Position numbers and translations under genes: made by a program. The notes under the pieces are model-generated. The model was not told the origin of the DNA and did no database searches. It saw only the letters and a program-made list of their open reading frames with translations. Shown piece by piece: positions 1 to 8,164 of a stretch of 64,000 nt of DNA. Each line of letters begins with the position of its first letter. The stretch's first letter is position 1. Source of the stretch: Propionibacteriales bacterium (GTDB lineage Bacteria; Actinomycetota; Actinomycetes; Propionibacteriales; Nocardioidaceae); NCBI GenBank assembly GCA_026392465.1, contig JAPLCA010000006.1:45218-109217 (forward strand). Direction: 5' to 3'.

Positions 1-708
1 CACACCGAGGGTGATCACTGTGACGGTGCGGGCGGTGGTGCGGGGCTTGGCTTGGTCGGCGGCGATTTGGCGGCGGGCGCGCACGTCGGAGGCGACGGTC
101 TCGGCGAGGGCGTCCAACGCCTTCGACAGTCCAGCCTGGCCGCGGCCACTGGCTGCCAGGATCAGCTGGCTGGCCACGACGTCGCCGGTAGAGTCGTTGA
201 GGTCCTCGGCGAAGGCGCGCAGCACGTCCTCGGTATTGGCGGTGTTGTTCCACAACCGGGAGACCATCAGCCCGACCTCACGCTCGATCGGCGCCGGCGC
301 GGACTGCAGGGACTTGATGAGCGCCGAGCGCAGGGACTGGCCGGCGGTCAGCTTGCCCGACAGCGACCGAGTCCACTCCTCGAGCGCCTCGAGCTTCTCG
401 ATGCTCGCGGCCGCCGGCGGGGGCGTCAGCAACAGCGGGATACCGACGATCCCGGCCGGGACGAGCACGATCGCGATCACCCAGCCGGTCACCAGCGCGA
501 CCAGGAGGCCGGCCACGGCTCCGCCGACCATCAGCATCCGGGTGCGCCGGTCGAGCCGGACGAACCAGTTCCCCAGCCGCCCGAACGGTGTGACGGTCCG
601 GGCGGGCCGCGGCAGCTTGGGCGGCGCGGGGATCAGCGCGTAGACCATCCCGATCAGGCCGATGACGATGAGCGCGCCGAAGACAGCGGGCAGGAACGCG
701 GTACTCAT
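1..708 (-). CDS. TadB-like type II/IV secretion F-domain membrane protein (3' end beyond window)
   Basis: This is the inner-membrane platform protein of a Tad/Flp-type secretion or pilus apparatus. The 236 visible residues start MSTAFLPAVFGALIVIG, with a transmembrane helix at about residues 8-26 and a hydrophobic pair at about 62-95. A cytoplasmic T2SSF-type helical domain follows from about residue 110 (SIEKLEALEEWTRSLSGKL). Its ATG overlaps the stop of the upstream TadA gene by 4 bp, so the two are translationally coupled. The reading frame runs off the left edge; TadC and pilin genes would be expected further left but are not visible. Family assignment is firm, substrate unknown. Confidence 0.85.
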   Translation of the reverse strand, partial: MSTAFLPAVFGALIVIGLIGMVYALIPAPPKLPRPARTVTPFGRLGNWFVRLDRRTRMLMVGGAVAGLLVALVTGWVIAIVLVPAGIVGIPLLLTPPPAAASIEKLEALEEWTRSLSGKLTAGQSLRSALIKSLQSAPAPIEREVGLMVSRLWNNTANTEDVLRAFAEDLNDSTGDVVASQLILAASGRGQAGLSKALDALAETVASDVRARRQIAADQAKPRTTARTVTVITLGV

Positions 709-2387
709 GACGTGGCCACCCCCGGGTTGGCCTGGGACTCGGCCTTGTACGCCTCGAGGTCGAACCCGTGCCGCGCCAGCTCCTGGGCGAGGAAGCTGTC
801 GAGCTTCCCGGTGGCGACGGCCTGGCCGAGCTGGTTGGGCGCGAAGATCGGGGTGGTGGCGTATCCCCTGGCGGCGTCGATGCTCGGCTGGACGACCAGG
901 ACCTCCTCGACCCAGCGCTGCTTGCGGAAGGTGCCGTCGGGATTGGGGACGACCTCCGAGCGCAGGTACATCACGATGTCGATCGCGGCAGCAAGCTTGC
1001 TGATCGCCAGCTCACGGGTGACCTGCGGGCCCTTCTCCATGGCGCAGGAGACGAGCTTCTCGATGGTGTGCTCGGCGCTGCGTGCGTGGGTGGTGCTGAT
1101 CGAGCCCGGGCCGGACTCCATGGCCTTGAGCATGTTCCAGACCTCGGGGCCGCGGACCTCGCCGACGATCTGGCGGGCGAGGTTGAACCGGAAGGAGTGG
1201 TGGATGGCCTCCTCGAGGCTGAACTCACCGGCCTGGCGGCCGTCGATGCCGACCTCGCCGGATCCGGGGCGGTGCTCCCATGCGTGAACAATCTTGTGGC
1301 GGTCGACGAGCTCATGCAGGTGCAGCTCGAACTCGGTCTCGAAGGTGCCGATCATCTCCCAGGGCGGGATACACGAGCACAGTGCTCGGACCCAGGTGGT
1401 CTTGCCGCTGCCTTGGACCCCGGAGACGACGATGCTCTTGCCGGCGCGCACGCAGGCTGCGACGAAGTCGGCCAGGACCGGACTGCACGCCTTGCGGCCG
1501 TAGACCATCTCGTCCATCGACACCTCGCGCAAACCGTGGCGACGGATCACGACCGAGGTGTAGGCCATCACCCAGGAGCCGGCCGCGAGCCGCGCTCCGC
1601 CGGGCAGCCGGAGGTCCATGTGCGGCCGCGCCTCGGTGAAGGGCCGGTTCTGCCGGGCGCCGAGGTCGGAGACGAACTCACGCAGCTCGTCCTCGGAGTC
1701 GGCGATCGGGGCGGCCTCGACCAGCCTGCCGTCGACCAGCTCCAGCCAGACCGAGCAGACCGGGCCGCGGGCGATGACGATGATGTTCTCGACGTCCTCG
1801 CGCTCGACCAGGGGCTGCAGGCGGCCGAGTCCGAACAGGGCGGCGTGGAGGGCGGACTTGAGGGCCTTCTCCTGGCCCTTCGTCCACGGCGGCCGGCCGG
1901 TGGAGACCAGCGTCTCGGCCTCGGACTTGATGAGCTCCTCGATGACGTCGAGGCCCATCTGCTCGCGGTCTTCTTCGGTGACCCGGCCACCTTCCTTGTC
2001 GAGCCGGGCGGTCAGTCGCGACGAGATCTCGGCGCGATACTGCGCGATCAGCTCCCAGTCCAACTGGACCTCGCCGTCCGCACCGTGGATGTGATGGTGC
2101 TCCTCCGGTGTGGGCGCCATCAGCGGGCGCAAGCTGAACTCCGAGCGGGCGCGGCCGGGCAGCTGGCCCTCGCCTTCGCTGGTCCAGGCGCCGGCGAAGA
2201 TCGGCAGTGAGGTCGGGTCGTGGGCCTCGACGCCCGGCGGCGGAGGCGGCGGAGTGCCGTTGGTGCCGCGGCCGCGGGCGAAGGGCGAGGTTTGCTCGCG
2301 GTTCGCGGCGTGGCGGGCATCGAGCCACTCGTCGGCGCGCAGCGGGTGACGATCGTTGGTCTCCTGGTGGTGTCCGTTGGTGCTCAT
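705..2387 (-). CDS. TadA/CpaF-family secretion ATPase
   Basis: This hexameric cytoplasmic ATPase would power the Tad/Flp pilus or a related conjugation-type apparatus. The protein has 560 residues. A proline-rich, low-complexity N-terminus (about 1-80) is followed by the N-terminal domain and a RecA-like core with Walker A GVQGSGKTT (Lys about 329) and the IVGEVRGPE Walker B/Asp-box region near 405. A His-box region (STTHARS) lies about 30 residues further. I chose the ATG at 2387 because it overlaps the stop of the upstream ParA-like gene by 4 bp; longer in-frame starts lie inside that gene. The third gene of a tightly coupled operon (SAF protein, ParA-like, TadA, TadB). Confidence 0.92.
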   Translation of the reverse strand: MSTNGHHQETNDRHPLRADEWLDARHAANREQTSPFARGRGTNGTPPPPPPGVEAHDPTSLPIFAGAWTSEGEGQLPGRARSEFSLRPLMAPTPEEHHHIHGADGEVQLDWELIAQYRAEISSRLTARLDKEGGRVTEEDREQMGLDVIEELIKSEAETLVSTGRPPWTKGQEKALKSALHAALFGLGRLQPLVEREDVENIIVIARGPVCSVWLELVDGRLVEAAPIADSEDELREFVSDLGARQNRPFTEARPHMDLRLPGGARLAAGSWVMAYTSVVIRRHGLREVSMDEMVYGRKACSPVLADFVAACVRAGKSIVVSGVQGSGKTTWVRALCSCIPPWEMIGTFETEFELHLHELVDRHKIVHAWEHRPGSGEVGIDGRQAGEFSLEEAIHHSFRFNLARQIVGEVRGPEVWNMLKAMESGPGSISTTHARSAEHTIEKLVSCAMEKGPQVTRELAISKLAAAIDIVMYLRSEVVPNPDGTFRKQRWVEEVLVVQPSIDAARGYATTPIFAPNQLGQAVATGKLDSFLAQELARHGFDLEAYKAESQANPGVATS

Positions 2388-3223
2388 GCGTGGCCTCCGT
2401 TCGTGGAAGCGAGGGCGGCCTGGTTGGCGCCGAGGATGGACTGGATTGCGGCGGTGCTGCCCCGGTAGCCGCGCCGCAGCCCAGAGGACTCGAACTTGCG
2501 TGGCTTGCGGGCGCCGTGGGAGTAGACCTCGGCCACCTCGGGCTCCCAGTCCACGGAGGCGACCACGGGAATCTGGAGCGCCTTGGCGATGTGGCGTGCG
2601 GTGTACGGCCGGACTCGGGCGCCGGTGGGCACCGTAGGCCAACGTCGCTCCTCGTCGACGAGCAGGACCCCGAGGCGAGACAGGCCACCGACCGCGGCGA
2701 ACTGTGCACGCAGGGTCTTGGCCCAGCTGGTGGCGCCGGCCAGCGCCGGCAGCGAGCTGCGGGTGACGAGCAGGGTCAGGTCGGATGCAGCGATGAGCGG
2801 CTGGGGCCAGCCGACGAGGCCGAGTCGGCCGGCGTCGACGATGACGTCCTGACCGTTGCGCTCGAGGGCGCGCAGCTGCTCGGTGAGCGGCTCCCACAAG
2901 GGCAGCAGGCTGGGGGCCTGCTCGTGGGCCCGGATGCCGGGCAGGAACCAGGCCGAGCGCTCGGCCGACGCCTCGGGGTCCAGCAGCAGCGTCTCGCGGG
3001 GCAGTGCGTCGGCCAGCGTCCCCTCGCGCAGGGAGAGGGCGAGGTTGATCAGCCCGCCGGTCGGCTCCTGGGTACCGTGGAAGTAGCCGGCGAAGACCGA
3101 GGAGGATCCGGTCGGGTCGGCGTCGACCAGGAGCACGGGTCGGTGCCAGTTGAGGGTGAGCCCGAGCGCCGAGGTGGAGACGCCGGGCGAACCGCTGGCG
3201 GAGGCCAGGACTATCAGCGCCAT
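2384..3223 (-). CDS. CpaE/ParA-like MinD-superfamily ATPase with deviant P-loop
   Basis: A 279-residue P-loop protein of the ParA/MinD superfamily in the CpaE position of a Tad locus, where such proteins place the secretion machine in the cell. The N-terminus reads SASGSPGVSTSALGL instead of the usual KGGxGK(S/T), so the signature lysine is missing. The later VLLVDADPTGSS strand matches the A-prime motif of the family. A basic C-terminal tail (GARKPRKFESSGLRRGYRG) follows. It lies 3 bp after the SAF gene and overlaps the ATPase gene by 4 bp. Nucleotide binding without the lysine is uncertain; similar degenerate loops are frequent in actinobacterial homologues. Confidence 0.8.
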   Translation of the reverse strand: MALIVLASASGSPGVSTSALGLTLNWHRPVLLVDADPTGSSSVFAGYFHGTQEPTGGLINLALSLREGTLADALPRETLLLDPEASAERSAWFLPGIRAHEQAPSLLPLWEPLTEQLRALERNGQDVIVDAGRLGLVGWPQPLIAASDLTLLVTRSSLPALAGATSWAKTLRAQFAAVGGLSRLGVLLVDEERRWPTVPTGARVRPYTARHIAKALQIPVVASVDWEPEVAEVYSHGARKPRKFESSGLRRGYRGSTAAIQSILGANQAALASTNGGHA

Positions 3224-3226
3224 GCC

Positions 3227-3937
3227 TCAGCGCTCCCGGGCGTCCAGGACGAGTGCGACCCTTCCGGTAGCGGCCCGGGCAGCCAGGTCGGCGGCCTCGG
3301 CTTCGGGGACCGAGACGTCGACGACGGTCTCCCCCGTCTCCTCCGCCCGGCTAACACCAACGACGGTGGCCTCGATCGTGACCGGCTCCTTGTCGGTGAT
3401 CTCGCCCTGGTCGCCGGGTGTGGTGACGATCCGGACGACGTCGCCGCCGTAGAGCGGCTCCGAGGGCATCTGCGCGGGAGTGAGACTGATGCCCACCAGG
3501 GACTCCCCCTCCCCCGGCACCAGGTTGTCGGTGACTGCCTGCGCGGTGAGCAGAGTGCCGGCCCACAGGTCGACGGCAGCGCGGCTGCCCTCGAGCTCCG
3601 CCTTCTGGCTGCCGGGGACCGGCGTCAACGCCGGGTCGACACTGACCCGCACGACGGCGAGGTCGCCGGCCTCGATGATCTCGCCGCGCTTGATGTCGCT
3701 GCTGACGACCAAGACCTCTCGGGTGTCATTAACAGACGTGTACGCGTAGCCGGTACCTAGCGCACCAGCAGCGACCAAGCCTGCGCAGAGTGCAAACACC
3801 CACCGCCTGGGGCGTTGTCTGAAGGGCCGGTAGTGGGTGACGTGGGGCGTGGCCGCGACATCGGAGGGTGCTTCGCCCGACCGGTCCTGAGTGATGTTCA
3901 TCGACATGGATCCCGAGTCCTCTCGTGTCTCGATCAC
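3227..3937 (-). CDS. SAF-domain membrane-anchored protein (CpaB/RcpC-like)
   Basis: First gene of the Tad operon. The 236-residue protein has a short cytoplasmic N-terminus, one transmembrane helix (about residues 46-65, WVFALCAGLVAAGALGTGYAY) and an extracytoplasmic SAF domain starting near residue 73 (VLVVSSDIKRGEIIEAGDL). That is the layout of CpaB/RcpC periplasmic assembly factors. Start choice is uncertain: MIETRED at 3937, or the internal Met codons at residues 11 and 13, would all keep the membrane segment. The 292 bp upstream presumably carry the operon promoter together with DnaA-box-like sites. Confidence 0.78.
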   Translation of the reverse strand: MIETREDSGSMSMNITQDRSGEAPSDVAATPHVTHYRPFRQRPRRWVFALCAGLVAAGALGTGYAYTSVNDTREVLVVSSDIKRGEIIEAGDLAVVRVSVDPALTPVPGSQKAELEGSRAAVDLWAGTLLTAQAVTDNLVPGEGESLVGISLTPAQMPSEPLYGGDVVRIVTTPGDQGEITDKEPVTIEATVVGVSRAEETGETVVDVSVPEAEAADLAARAATGRVALVLDARER

Positions 3938-4016
3938 CTACGTGTCAAGCCGGGTTCGGAGCGATCATCGCCAACCCAACTCGACAAGACGACACTAGTG
4001 CATTTCTATCGAGCGA

Positions 4017-4028
4017 GTGGATATCCAC
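4017..4028. promoter_or_regulatory. Palindromic GTGGATATCCAC, two overlapping DnaA-box-like half-matches
   Basis: A perfect 12-bp palindrome. On each strand it gives ATATCCAC, one mismatch from the DnaA-box core TTATCCACA; on the + strand it continues to ATATCCACA (4021-4029). It lies in the 292-bp gap between the Tad operon and the double-HTH gene. It could be a DnaA-type binding site or an unrelated operator. Confidence 0.45.
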
Positions 4029-4182
4029 AGGTGACCAACTCCGAGATGTCATCGCCCGGGCCCTGACTGGAAGCTGTTGCGCGGCCCAGTCCCCCCGATG
4101 GGACCGATCAATTTCGCGCACCGAATGTCCGGATCTATGGGACCACAAAATCATCCGGTTCTCCCGGGGAGAACCTGTTCCT

Positions 4183-4191
4183 TGTGGATAA
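4183..4191 (-). promoter_or_regulatory. Perfect DnaA box (TTATCCACA on the minus strand)
   Basis: TGTGGATAA on the + strand is the exact complement of the consensus DnaA box TTATCCACA. It lies 155 bp from the palindromic site at 4017 in the same intergenic region. The rest of 3938-4229 contains no credible gene. A nonamer can occur by chance, so the weight comes from having several such sites near a protein with DnaA DNA-binding domains. Confidence 0.5.
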
Positions 4192-4229
4192 CCGTCAACC
4201 CGGGGCGTTTGCGCGTTGTCTGCCCGGAG

Positions 4230-4676
4230 CTAGATCTCCTCGCGCTGCAGGCGTTGACGTTGTGCCTCGTAGAAGGCGGCGACGACGACATCAATAGGGT
4301 GCCCCGAGGCACCGGCGAGTTTGTCGAGTTGCCTGGCCGCAGGGAGCCGAGCCCAGCGGCCTTGCTCCCATGCGTAGTAGGTAGGCACAGCAACATTCAC
4401 GGCCGCCGCCAGCTTGGGGACTGTCAGTCCGGCCTGCAGACGCAGAGCCCTGAGGTCGGGGATCTCACCGTCAATGTGAATGAGACGAAGGGTCGGGATG
4501 TCCAGTGCCCTTGCGAGCTTGACCAGGAAATCCGGCCGGGGAACGGACGTGCCGAGCTCCCAGCGCGAGATGCGCTCCCCGCCAGCAGCACCGACGAGAC
4601 GCGCCAGCTCGTGCTGGGTCAGGCCCGCCTTCTCGCGTGCTGCCCGCAACTCCGAGGGGTCGACTCCGGTAACCAT
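4230..4676 (-). CDS. Double helix-turn-helix XRE-family regulator
   Basis: A 148-residue cytoplasmic protein with two consecutive XRE/Cro-type HTH domains. The first is at about residues 8-58 (LRAAREKAGLTQHELARLVG, then ISRWELGTSVPRPDFLVKLA). The second is at about 70-120 (LRALRLQAGLTVPKLAAAVN, then TYYAWEQGR). Such proteins typically repress plasmid, phage or ICE genes. It is transcribed away from the locus at 4732 and towards the Tad operon promoter region, so it may control either. No ligand-binding domain is present. Function beyond DNA binding is not determined by the sequence. Confidence 0.85.
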   Translation of the reverse strand: MVTGVDPSELRAAREKAGLTQHELARLVGAAGGERISRWELGTSVPRPDFLVKLARALDIPTLRLIHIDGEIPDLRALRLQAGLTVPKLAAAVNVAVPTYYAWEQGRWARLPAARQLDKLAGASGHPIDVVVAAFYEAQRQRLQREEI

Positions 4677-4731
4677 CAGCGACGAACACTAGCGACAGGG
4701 AGAACGATCACAGTTCCGCGACCGCGCCGAG

Positions 4732-5564
4732 GTGCTCGAACTCCTGGGCACAGTCCAGCCGCCAGCCGCCCCGGAGGCTGCAGCCGCCCCGGTGGACTGC
4801 TTCACCCCCGAACGCCTCTTGCTGATCGCTCGGACGCTCCTCAATCACAAAGGTGACCCGCACCTGGATGGCAGAATCCCCGTGATGACTACACCAGACC
4901 GCTACTCCCCTGCGGCCGGCTGATCGGGTGGGCTGCACGATCCTGGCGCGACCGGCGCATCGACGACCTCCTGGCGGCCGTCTCCGACCTCGGCATGACG
5001 ATGTCCCGGTCCGCTGCCGGCGAGTTGCTCGACGAACGGGTCAAGTTCGTCGCTGAGCAGATGCGTGTCACAGAGACCACCGCCCGCCGGTACCTCACCG
5101 ACGATGCCCTCGCCGGCATGGCCAGGGAGATCGTCTTCGGCTTCGTCGACGAGACACCGGGTGCGGACCTGATGAGCGCACCGCGGACCGCCGCGGTTCC
5201 CGTGAGGTTCGCCGGCCGGGTCTTCGCGGGGTTGGGCGAGGTCGTCCGCATCCTCCTCGTCGAGCGCGACGATCTCGAGCACACCCGCGATCGGGTGGCT
5301 CAGATCGCGCACGCGCAGAGCTATCTCGGACTGCTGGTCCATGACCAGGTGGCCACCACAGGCTTCTACGACGAGCCGTCGGTCCAGATGCCCCCGGCGC
5401 TTCTCCTGCGCGTGGCGCGCATCCTGGAGACCGCCGCAGACCTGGTGGAGGATGGCCTGATCGGCTACCAGGGGGATCCGGAGCAGAGCGCTGGGCTCCC
5501 ATCAGCCTTCCGCCGGGACGTTCGCCTGATGCGCACCATGGCCGGGCAGGAGTCGAGCACGTGA
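4732..5564 (+). pseudogene. Unknown helical protein, probably frameshifted near 4920
   Basis: The second part (from ATG 4995, 189 residues) is clearly coding, with FVAEQMRVTETTARRYLTDDAL resembling a DNA-binding or kinase-adaptor helix pair. The same frame stays coding upstream to about 4920 (GWAARSWRDRRIDDLLAAV) but has no ATG/GTG/TTG start there. The 5' part runs in another frame from GTG 4732 and ends at TGA 4921-4923 (DRYSPAAG). Joining the two gives one continuous protein of about 276 residues, so a single-base indel near 4920 is likely, either real decay or an assembly error. If it is not a frameshift, the gene starts at 4995 (MTMSRSAAGE). I recognise no family. Confidence 0.5.
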
Positions 5565-5759
5565 CGGAGACCGCAGCTCGAGTCCTCGCCCTGTACGCCC
5601 CGGGTGCAGGAGATCCCGCCCGACCACCGCGGCGGCTACACCCTCGGCCGAGACGAGTTGACCGTCCAGGACTCCGACTACGACCAGGCGCTCGCGGCCG
5701 CCCGACTCCGCGTTCCTGACGGGTGGCGAATCATCGCCCTGCGAGTCGTGCGCAGCTAG
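5561..5759 (+). pseudogene. Small unknown protein, apparently frameshifted
   Basis: A GTG at 5561 overlaps the preceding stop (GTGA) and begins VTETAARVLALYAPG. The plausible continuation VQEIPPDHRGGYTLGRDEL, ending VPDGWRIIALRVVRS at 5759, lies in the next frame from about 5604. Together they make a natural-looking protein of about 66 residues; separately neither does. An indel within 5600-5606 would explain it. The 3' piece may instead be a 51-residue protein starting at GTG 5604. No family recognised. Confidence 0.4.
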
Positions 5760-5868
5760 CAGCGGATCCGACGCTGCCGTGCCCGCCGCCGGTGCACTAC
5801 GCGTGCCGGCCCAGGCCGGTGAGCTGGCGAAAGTACCTCGCGCAGCTGATCGCTCCCAAGGTCCGGGA

Positions 5869-5880
5869 TCACCTAGGTGA
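5869..5880. promoter_or_regulatory. Perfect palindrome TCACCTAGGTGA
   Basis: A 12-bp perfect palindrome 20 bp before the ATG at 5901. Its core CACCTAG recurs in the long inverted repeat at 6258-6301 in front of the AAA+ gene, so both may be operators for one regulator, perhaps the double-HTH protein at 4230. This is inference from shared sequence only. Confidence 0.5.
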
Positions 5881-5900
5881 CCAAGCAGAGGAGGACCCAG

Positions 5901-6215
5901 ATGAGCACTTCACCCGCAGAGCAGCCGGGCCCCGGCTTCGTCACCTTCACCCAGCAGGGCGACCGCGCCCTCGATCGCCTCGCCGCCGACCTGGTCGACC
6001 ACTGCGACGGCTCCGCCGGCAGCATCGCCGACATTCTCGAGCAGGTGCTGTCCGCCGACATCGCCGAGCTTGCCGACAAGCTCGGCGAATCCCTCGTCTG
6101 CGGCGAGGCCGGCCCAGCCCCCGAGAGTCCCGACCAGGCAGCCCGTAGACCCCTCGGCGCCGACCGGTCCACTGCCGGCGGCGCTCCTCCCCCGCCACGC
6201 CGGATCGGCCGTTGA
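5901..6215 (+). CDS. Hypothetical 104-residue protein
   Basis: The start MSTSPAEQPGPGFVTF is supported by a strong GAGGAGG ribosome-binding site 6 bp upstream. The longer in-frame start at 5877 (MTKQRRTQ) has none. Residues about 20-60 form an acidic amphipathic helical stretch (ADLVDHCDGSAGSIADILEQ, then DIAELADKL), and the C-terminal 30 residues are Pro/Arg-rich and look disordered. It sits between two related palindromic motifs and upstream of the AAA+ ATPase. No family recognised. Confidence 0.55.
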   Translation: MSTSPAEQPGPGFVTFTQQGDRALDRLAADLVDHCDGSAGSIADILEQVLSADIAELADKLGESLVCGEAGPAPESPDQAARRPLGADRSTAGGAPPPPRRIGR

Positions 6216-6257
6216 CACGCCGGTCCCACGCGCGAGAGCTCGCCCGCCGAGTGACCA

Positions 6258-6301
6258 CCTAGACTGACCTAGAAAACCCCCTAAATCTAGGTGAGTCTAG
6301 G
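6258..6301. promoter_or_regulatory. 16-bp imperfect inverted repeat upstream of AAA+ gene
   Basis: The left arm CCTAGACTGACCTAGA (6258-6273) and right arm TCTAGGTGAGTCTAGG (6286-6301) are complementary at 15 of 16 positions around the loop AAACCCCCTAAA. Each arm holds two copies of CCTAG, giving four boxes in a 44-bp AT-richer island. The right arm ends only 12 bp before the start GTG, so binding or RNA folding there would block translation or transcription of the ATPase gene. Confidence 0.7.
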
Positions 6302-6313
6302 AAGGTGGCGCTG

Positions 6314-7654
6314 GTGGATCAGAGCCCGTACACGCCCGGTGCTGGGCACAACCCGCCCGTCCTGGCAGGACGCGACGGCCTTCTCCGTGACTGGCACTTG
6401 GTGCTCAACGACATTGTCGCTGGCGGCCGCGTCCGTGCCCAGGACATGATCCTTGCCGGCCCGCGCGGCGTGGGGAAGACCGTCACGGTGAGCGCGTTCG
6501 CGGACCTTGGCAAGGAGCAAGGCTTCGAGGTGGTCAACCTCCAGGCTGTGTCGGGCCACGCTGGTCTTGTAGAGGCGCTGCTCCAGCGCGCTCGCACCCG
6601 TATGGCGGAGGAGGCCGGCCCCTGGCAGCGCGCCCGCAAGGCCTTCGAGCGGATCGGTGGGGTCAACCTCAGCATCGCGGGCATCGGTGCCGGGATCTCT
6701 ACCCACCAATCCGACGCCGCAGCACCGGGCCTGGACGCGGGAACGCTCGCTGACGCCCTGGCCACGCTGGCGGCCGAGGTCCGCAAGGACGCCCACAGCG
6801 GCGGCCTGCTGATCACCGTCGATGAACTCCAGGTCGCCTCTGGGCCCGACCTCGCCCTGCTCGCGGCGACGCTGCACCGACTCAACGTCGACCACCCCTC
6901 CGCACCGGTCCTCTTCGCCGGCACCGGACTGCCCTTCACCCCCGATGCACTCCGCAAGGCCGGCGTGACCCACCCAGACCGCCTCTTCGTGCTGGAGCCC
7001 ATCCCGCTGACGCTCGAACCCGATGACGCCCGATACGCCGTGGTGGAGCCAGCACGCCGGGCCGGTGTCGCGTGGACTCCCGAGGCGGCTGCAGCCGTGG
7101 TCGAGGCCAGCAACGGCTACCCGGCCCACCTGCAGCTGTTCGCCCACGCCATCTGGACATCCGCGCCTGGGCCCGACCAGATCACCCTCGGCGACGTCGA
7201 AGCCGCACTCCCCCAGGTCGCCGACATGCTCGAACGCCGCACGCTTGGTCCCCGCTGGGACCGCATCAGCGATCGCCAGATGGAGTTCCTTGCCGCCCTC
7301 GCTCTGCACGGCGGGCGCGCCTCGACAGCGGCGATCGCCAAGACTCTCGGTCGCTCCCAGCAAGAGCTGTCCTGGCTCCGCGAGGAGCTCATCGAGGAGG
7401 GCGACGTCTACGCACCCAAACGCGGCCAGCTGGCGATGGCGGTTCCGCTCTTTAACCGCTTCGTTCTGAGCCACTACGAACGCACGCGGCCCGAGGCAGC
7501 GACCGAACTGCTGAGCCTGCAGAAGATGATCGCGAACGCCGGGCTGGATCCGTCAGCAGCCCACGCGGATCGGGACATGCTGCGCCGAAGCAAGCAGAAC
7601 GAGACCCGCCAGGTGCCACCGCCCAGCGGCGAATCTGTGCGGCCGCGCTCCTGA
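6314..7654 (+). CDS. ORC1/CDC6-like AAA+ ATPase
   Basis: A 446-residue P-loop ATPase of the archaeal-type AAA/ORC group that is common on actinobacterial plasmids and integrative elements. Walker A GPRGVGKT has its Lys at residue 55, and Walker B LLITVDELQ has D170/E171. A C-terminal winged-helix-like region is visible (FLAALALHGGRASTAAIAKT, then SWLREELIEEGDV). I prefer the GTG at 6314 because GGAAGG (6300-6305) lies 8 bp upstream; the GTG at 6305 has no usable spacing. The inverted repeat immediately upstream suggests tight control. Its target is unknown; it could act in element maintenance, transfer or defence. Confidence 0.8.
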   Translation: MDQSPYTPGAGHNPPVLAGRDGLLRDWHLVLNDIVAGGRVRAQDMILAGPRGVGKTVTVSAFADLGKEQGFEVVNLQAVSGHAGLVEALLQRARTRMAEEAGPWQRARKAFERIGGVNLSIAGIGAGISTHQSDAAAPGLDAGTLADALATLAAEVRKDAHSGGLLITVDELQVASGPDLALLAATLHRLNVDHPSAPVLFAGTGLPFTPDALRKAGVTHPDRLFVLEPIPLTLEPDDARYAVVEPARRAGVAWTPEAAAAVVEASNGYPAHLQLFAHAIWTSAPGPDQITLGDVEAALPQVADMLERRTLGPRWDRISDRQMEFLAALALHGGRASTAAIAKTLGRSQQELSWLREELIEEGDVYAPKRGQLAMAVPLFNRFVLSHYERTRPEAATELLSLQKMIANAGLDPSAAHADRDMLRRSKQNETRQVPPPSGESVRPRS

Positions 7655-7763
7655 GTGGCCGCGCGCACCGCTACCGAACGCGCGGACATACGTTCCGTTA
7701 CACAACGCAGCCGTGTAACAGGCTGGGAGCGGGCCGGCACGGACCGCGACAGTCCGCGCGGCG

Positions 7764-7896
7764 CTAGAGCTGGCGGCGGGCCCGCCGCAGCATGAGGCCC
7801 TGTCACGTCGGGCAGCAGCGCGGCAAGGGACTGCGGCGGCGCGACGTCGGCCAGCTCGTCGAGCAACTCGGAGTCGTCTGCCGTCAGTGACTCCAT
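7764..7896 (-). pseudogene. Small unknown protein, second of a minus-strand pair, probably frameshifted
   Basis: The ATG at 7896 (MESLTADDSELLDELADVAP) overlaps the end of the preceding small gene by 13 bp. The natural-looking C-terminus MLRRARRQL with TAG at 7764-7766 is in a different frame, so a single-base shift near 7800 is likely. If intact in the first frame it would run on as an unlikely, low-complexity reading. No family recognised; similar acidic-N, basic-C small proteins are common on actinobacterial mobile elements (inference). Confidence 0.35.
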
Positions 7897-8032
7897 CGTC
7901 GGGCGCAGTAGGCGTTCCACTCACTGGCCGCCGCGGCGAGCCGGCGATAGGCCTCAACATCCTGGGGGCGTTGAACCACGCGGCGGCGGACATCGCGACG
8001 CGCCGCGCGATCAGGGCCGCTTTGTCGTCCAT
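7884..8032 (-). pseudogene. Small unknown protein, first of a minus-strand pair, probably frameshifted
   Basis: The start ATG 8032 gives MDDKAALIARRVAMSAAAWFN in one frame. The convincing continuation QRPQDVEAYRRLAAAASEWN, ending at TGA 7884, lies in another. Joined, they form a protein of about 49 residues. AGGGAG-type ribosome-binding sequence precedes the ATG. Either an indel near 7970 or a sequencing error explains the break. No family recognised. Confidence 0.4.
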
Positions 8033-8164
8033 GGCTCAGTCTCCCTCCCCACACACCTGGAGGGAGTCCCTTTCCCGTTGTTAACAGCCTCACCGCCAGC
8101 GGCGCGCGCCGGCCGGCGAGATCCGCGAGACTCAAGCCCAACCTCTCGGAGGGAAGGGCACCCG

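Noticed and set aside
768..2210. Long + strand open frame of 480 residues
   Set aside because: It is antisense to the TadA gene; composition is Gly/Asp/Leu-rich without motifs, as expected for the complementary strand of a high-GC gene.
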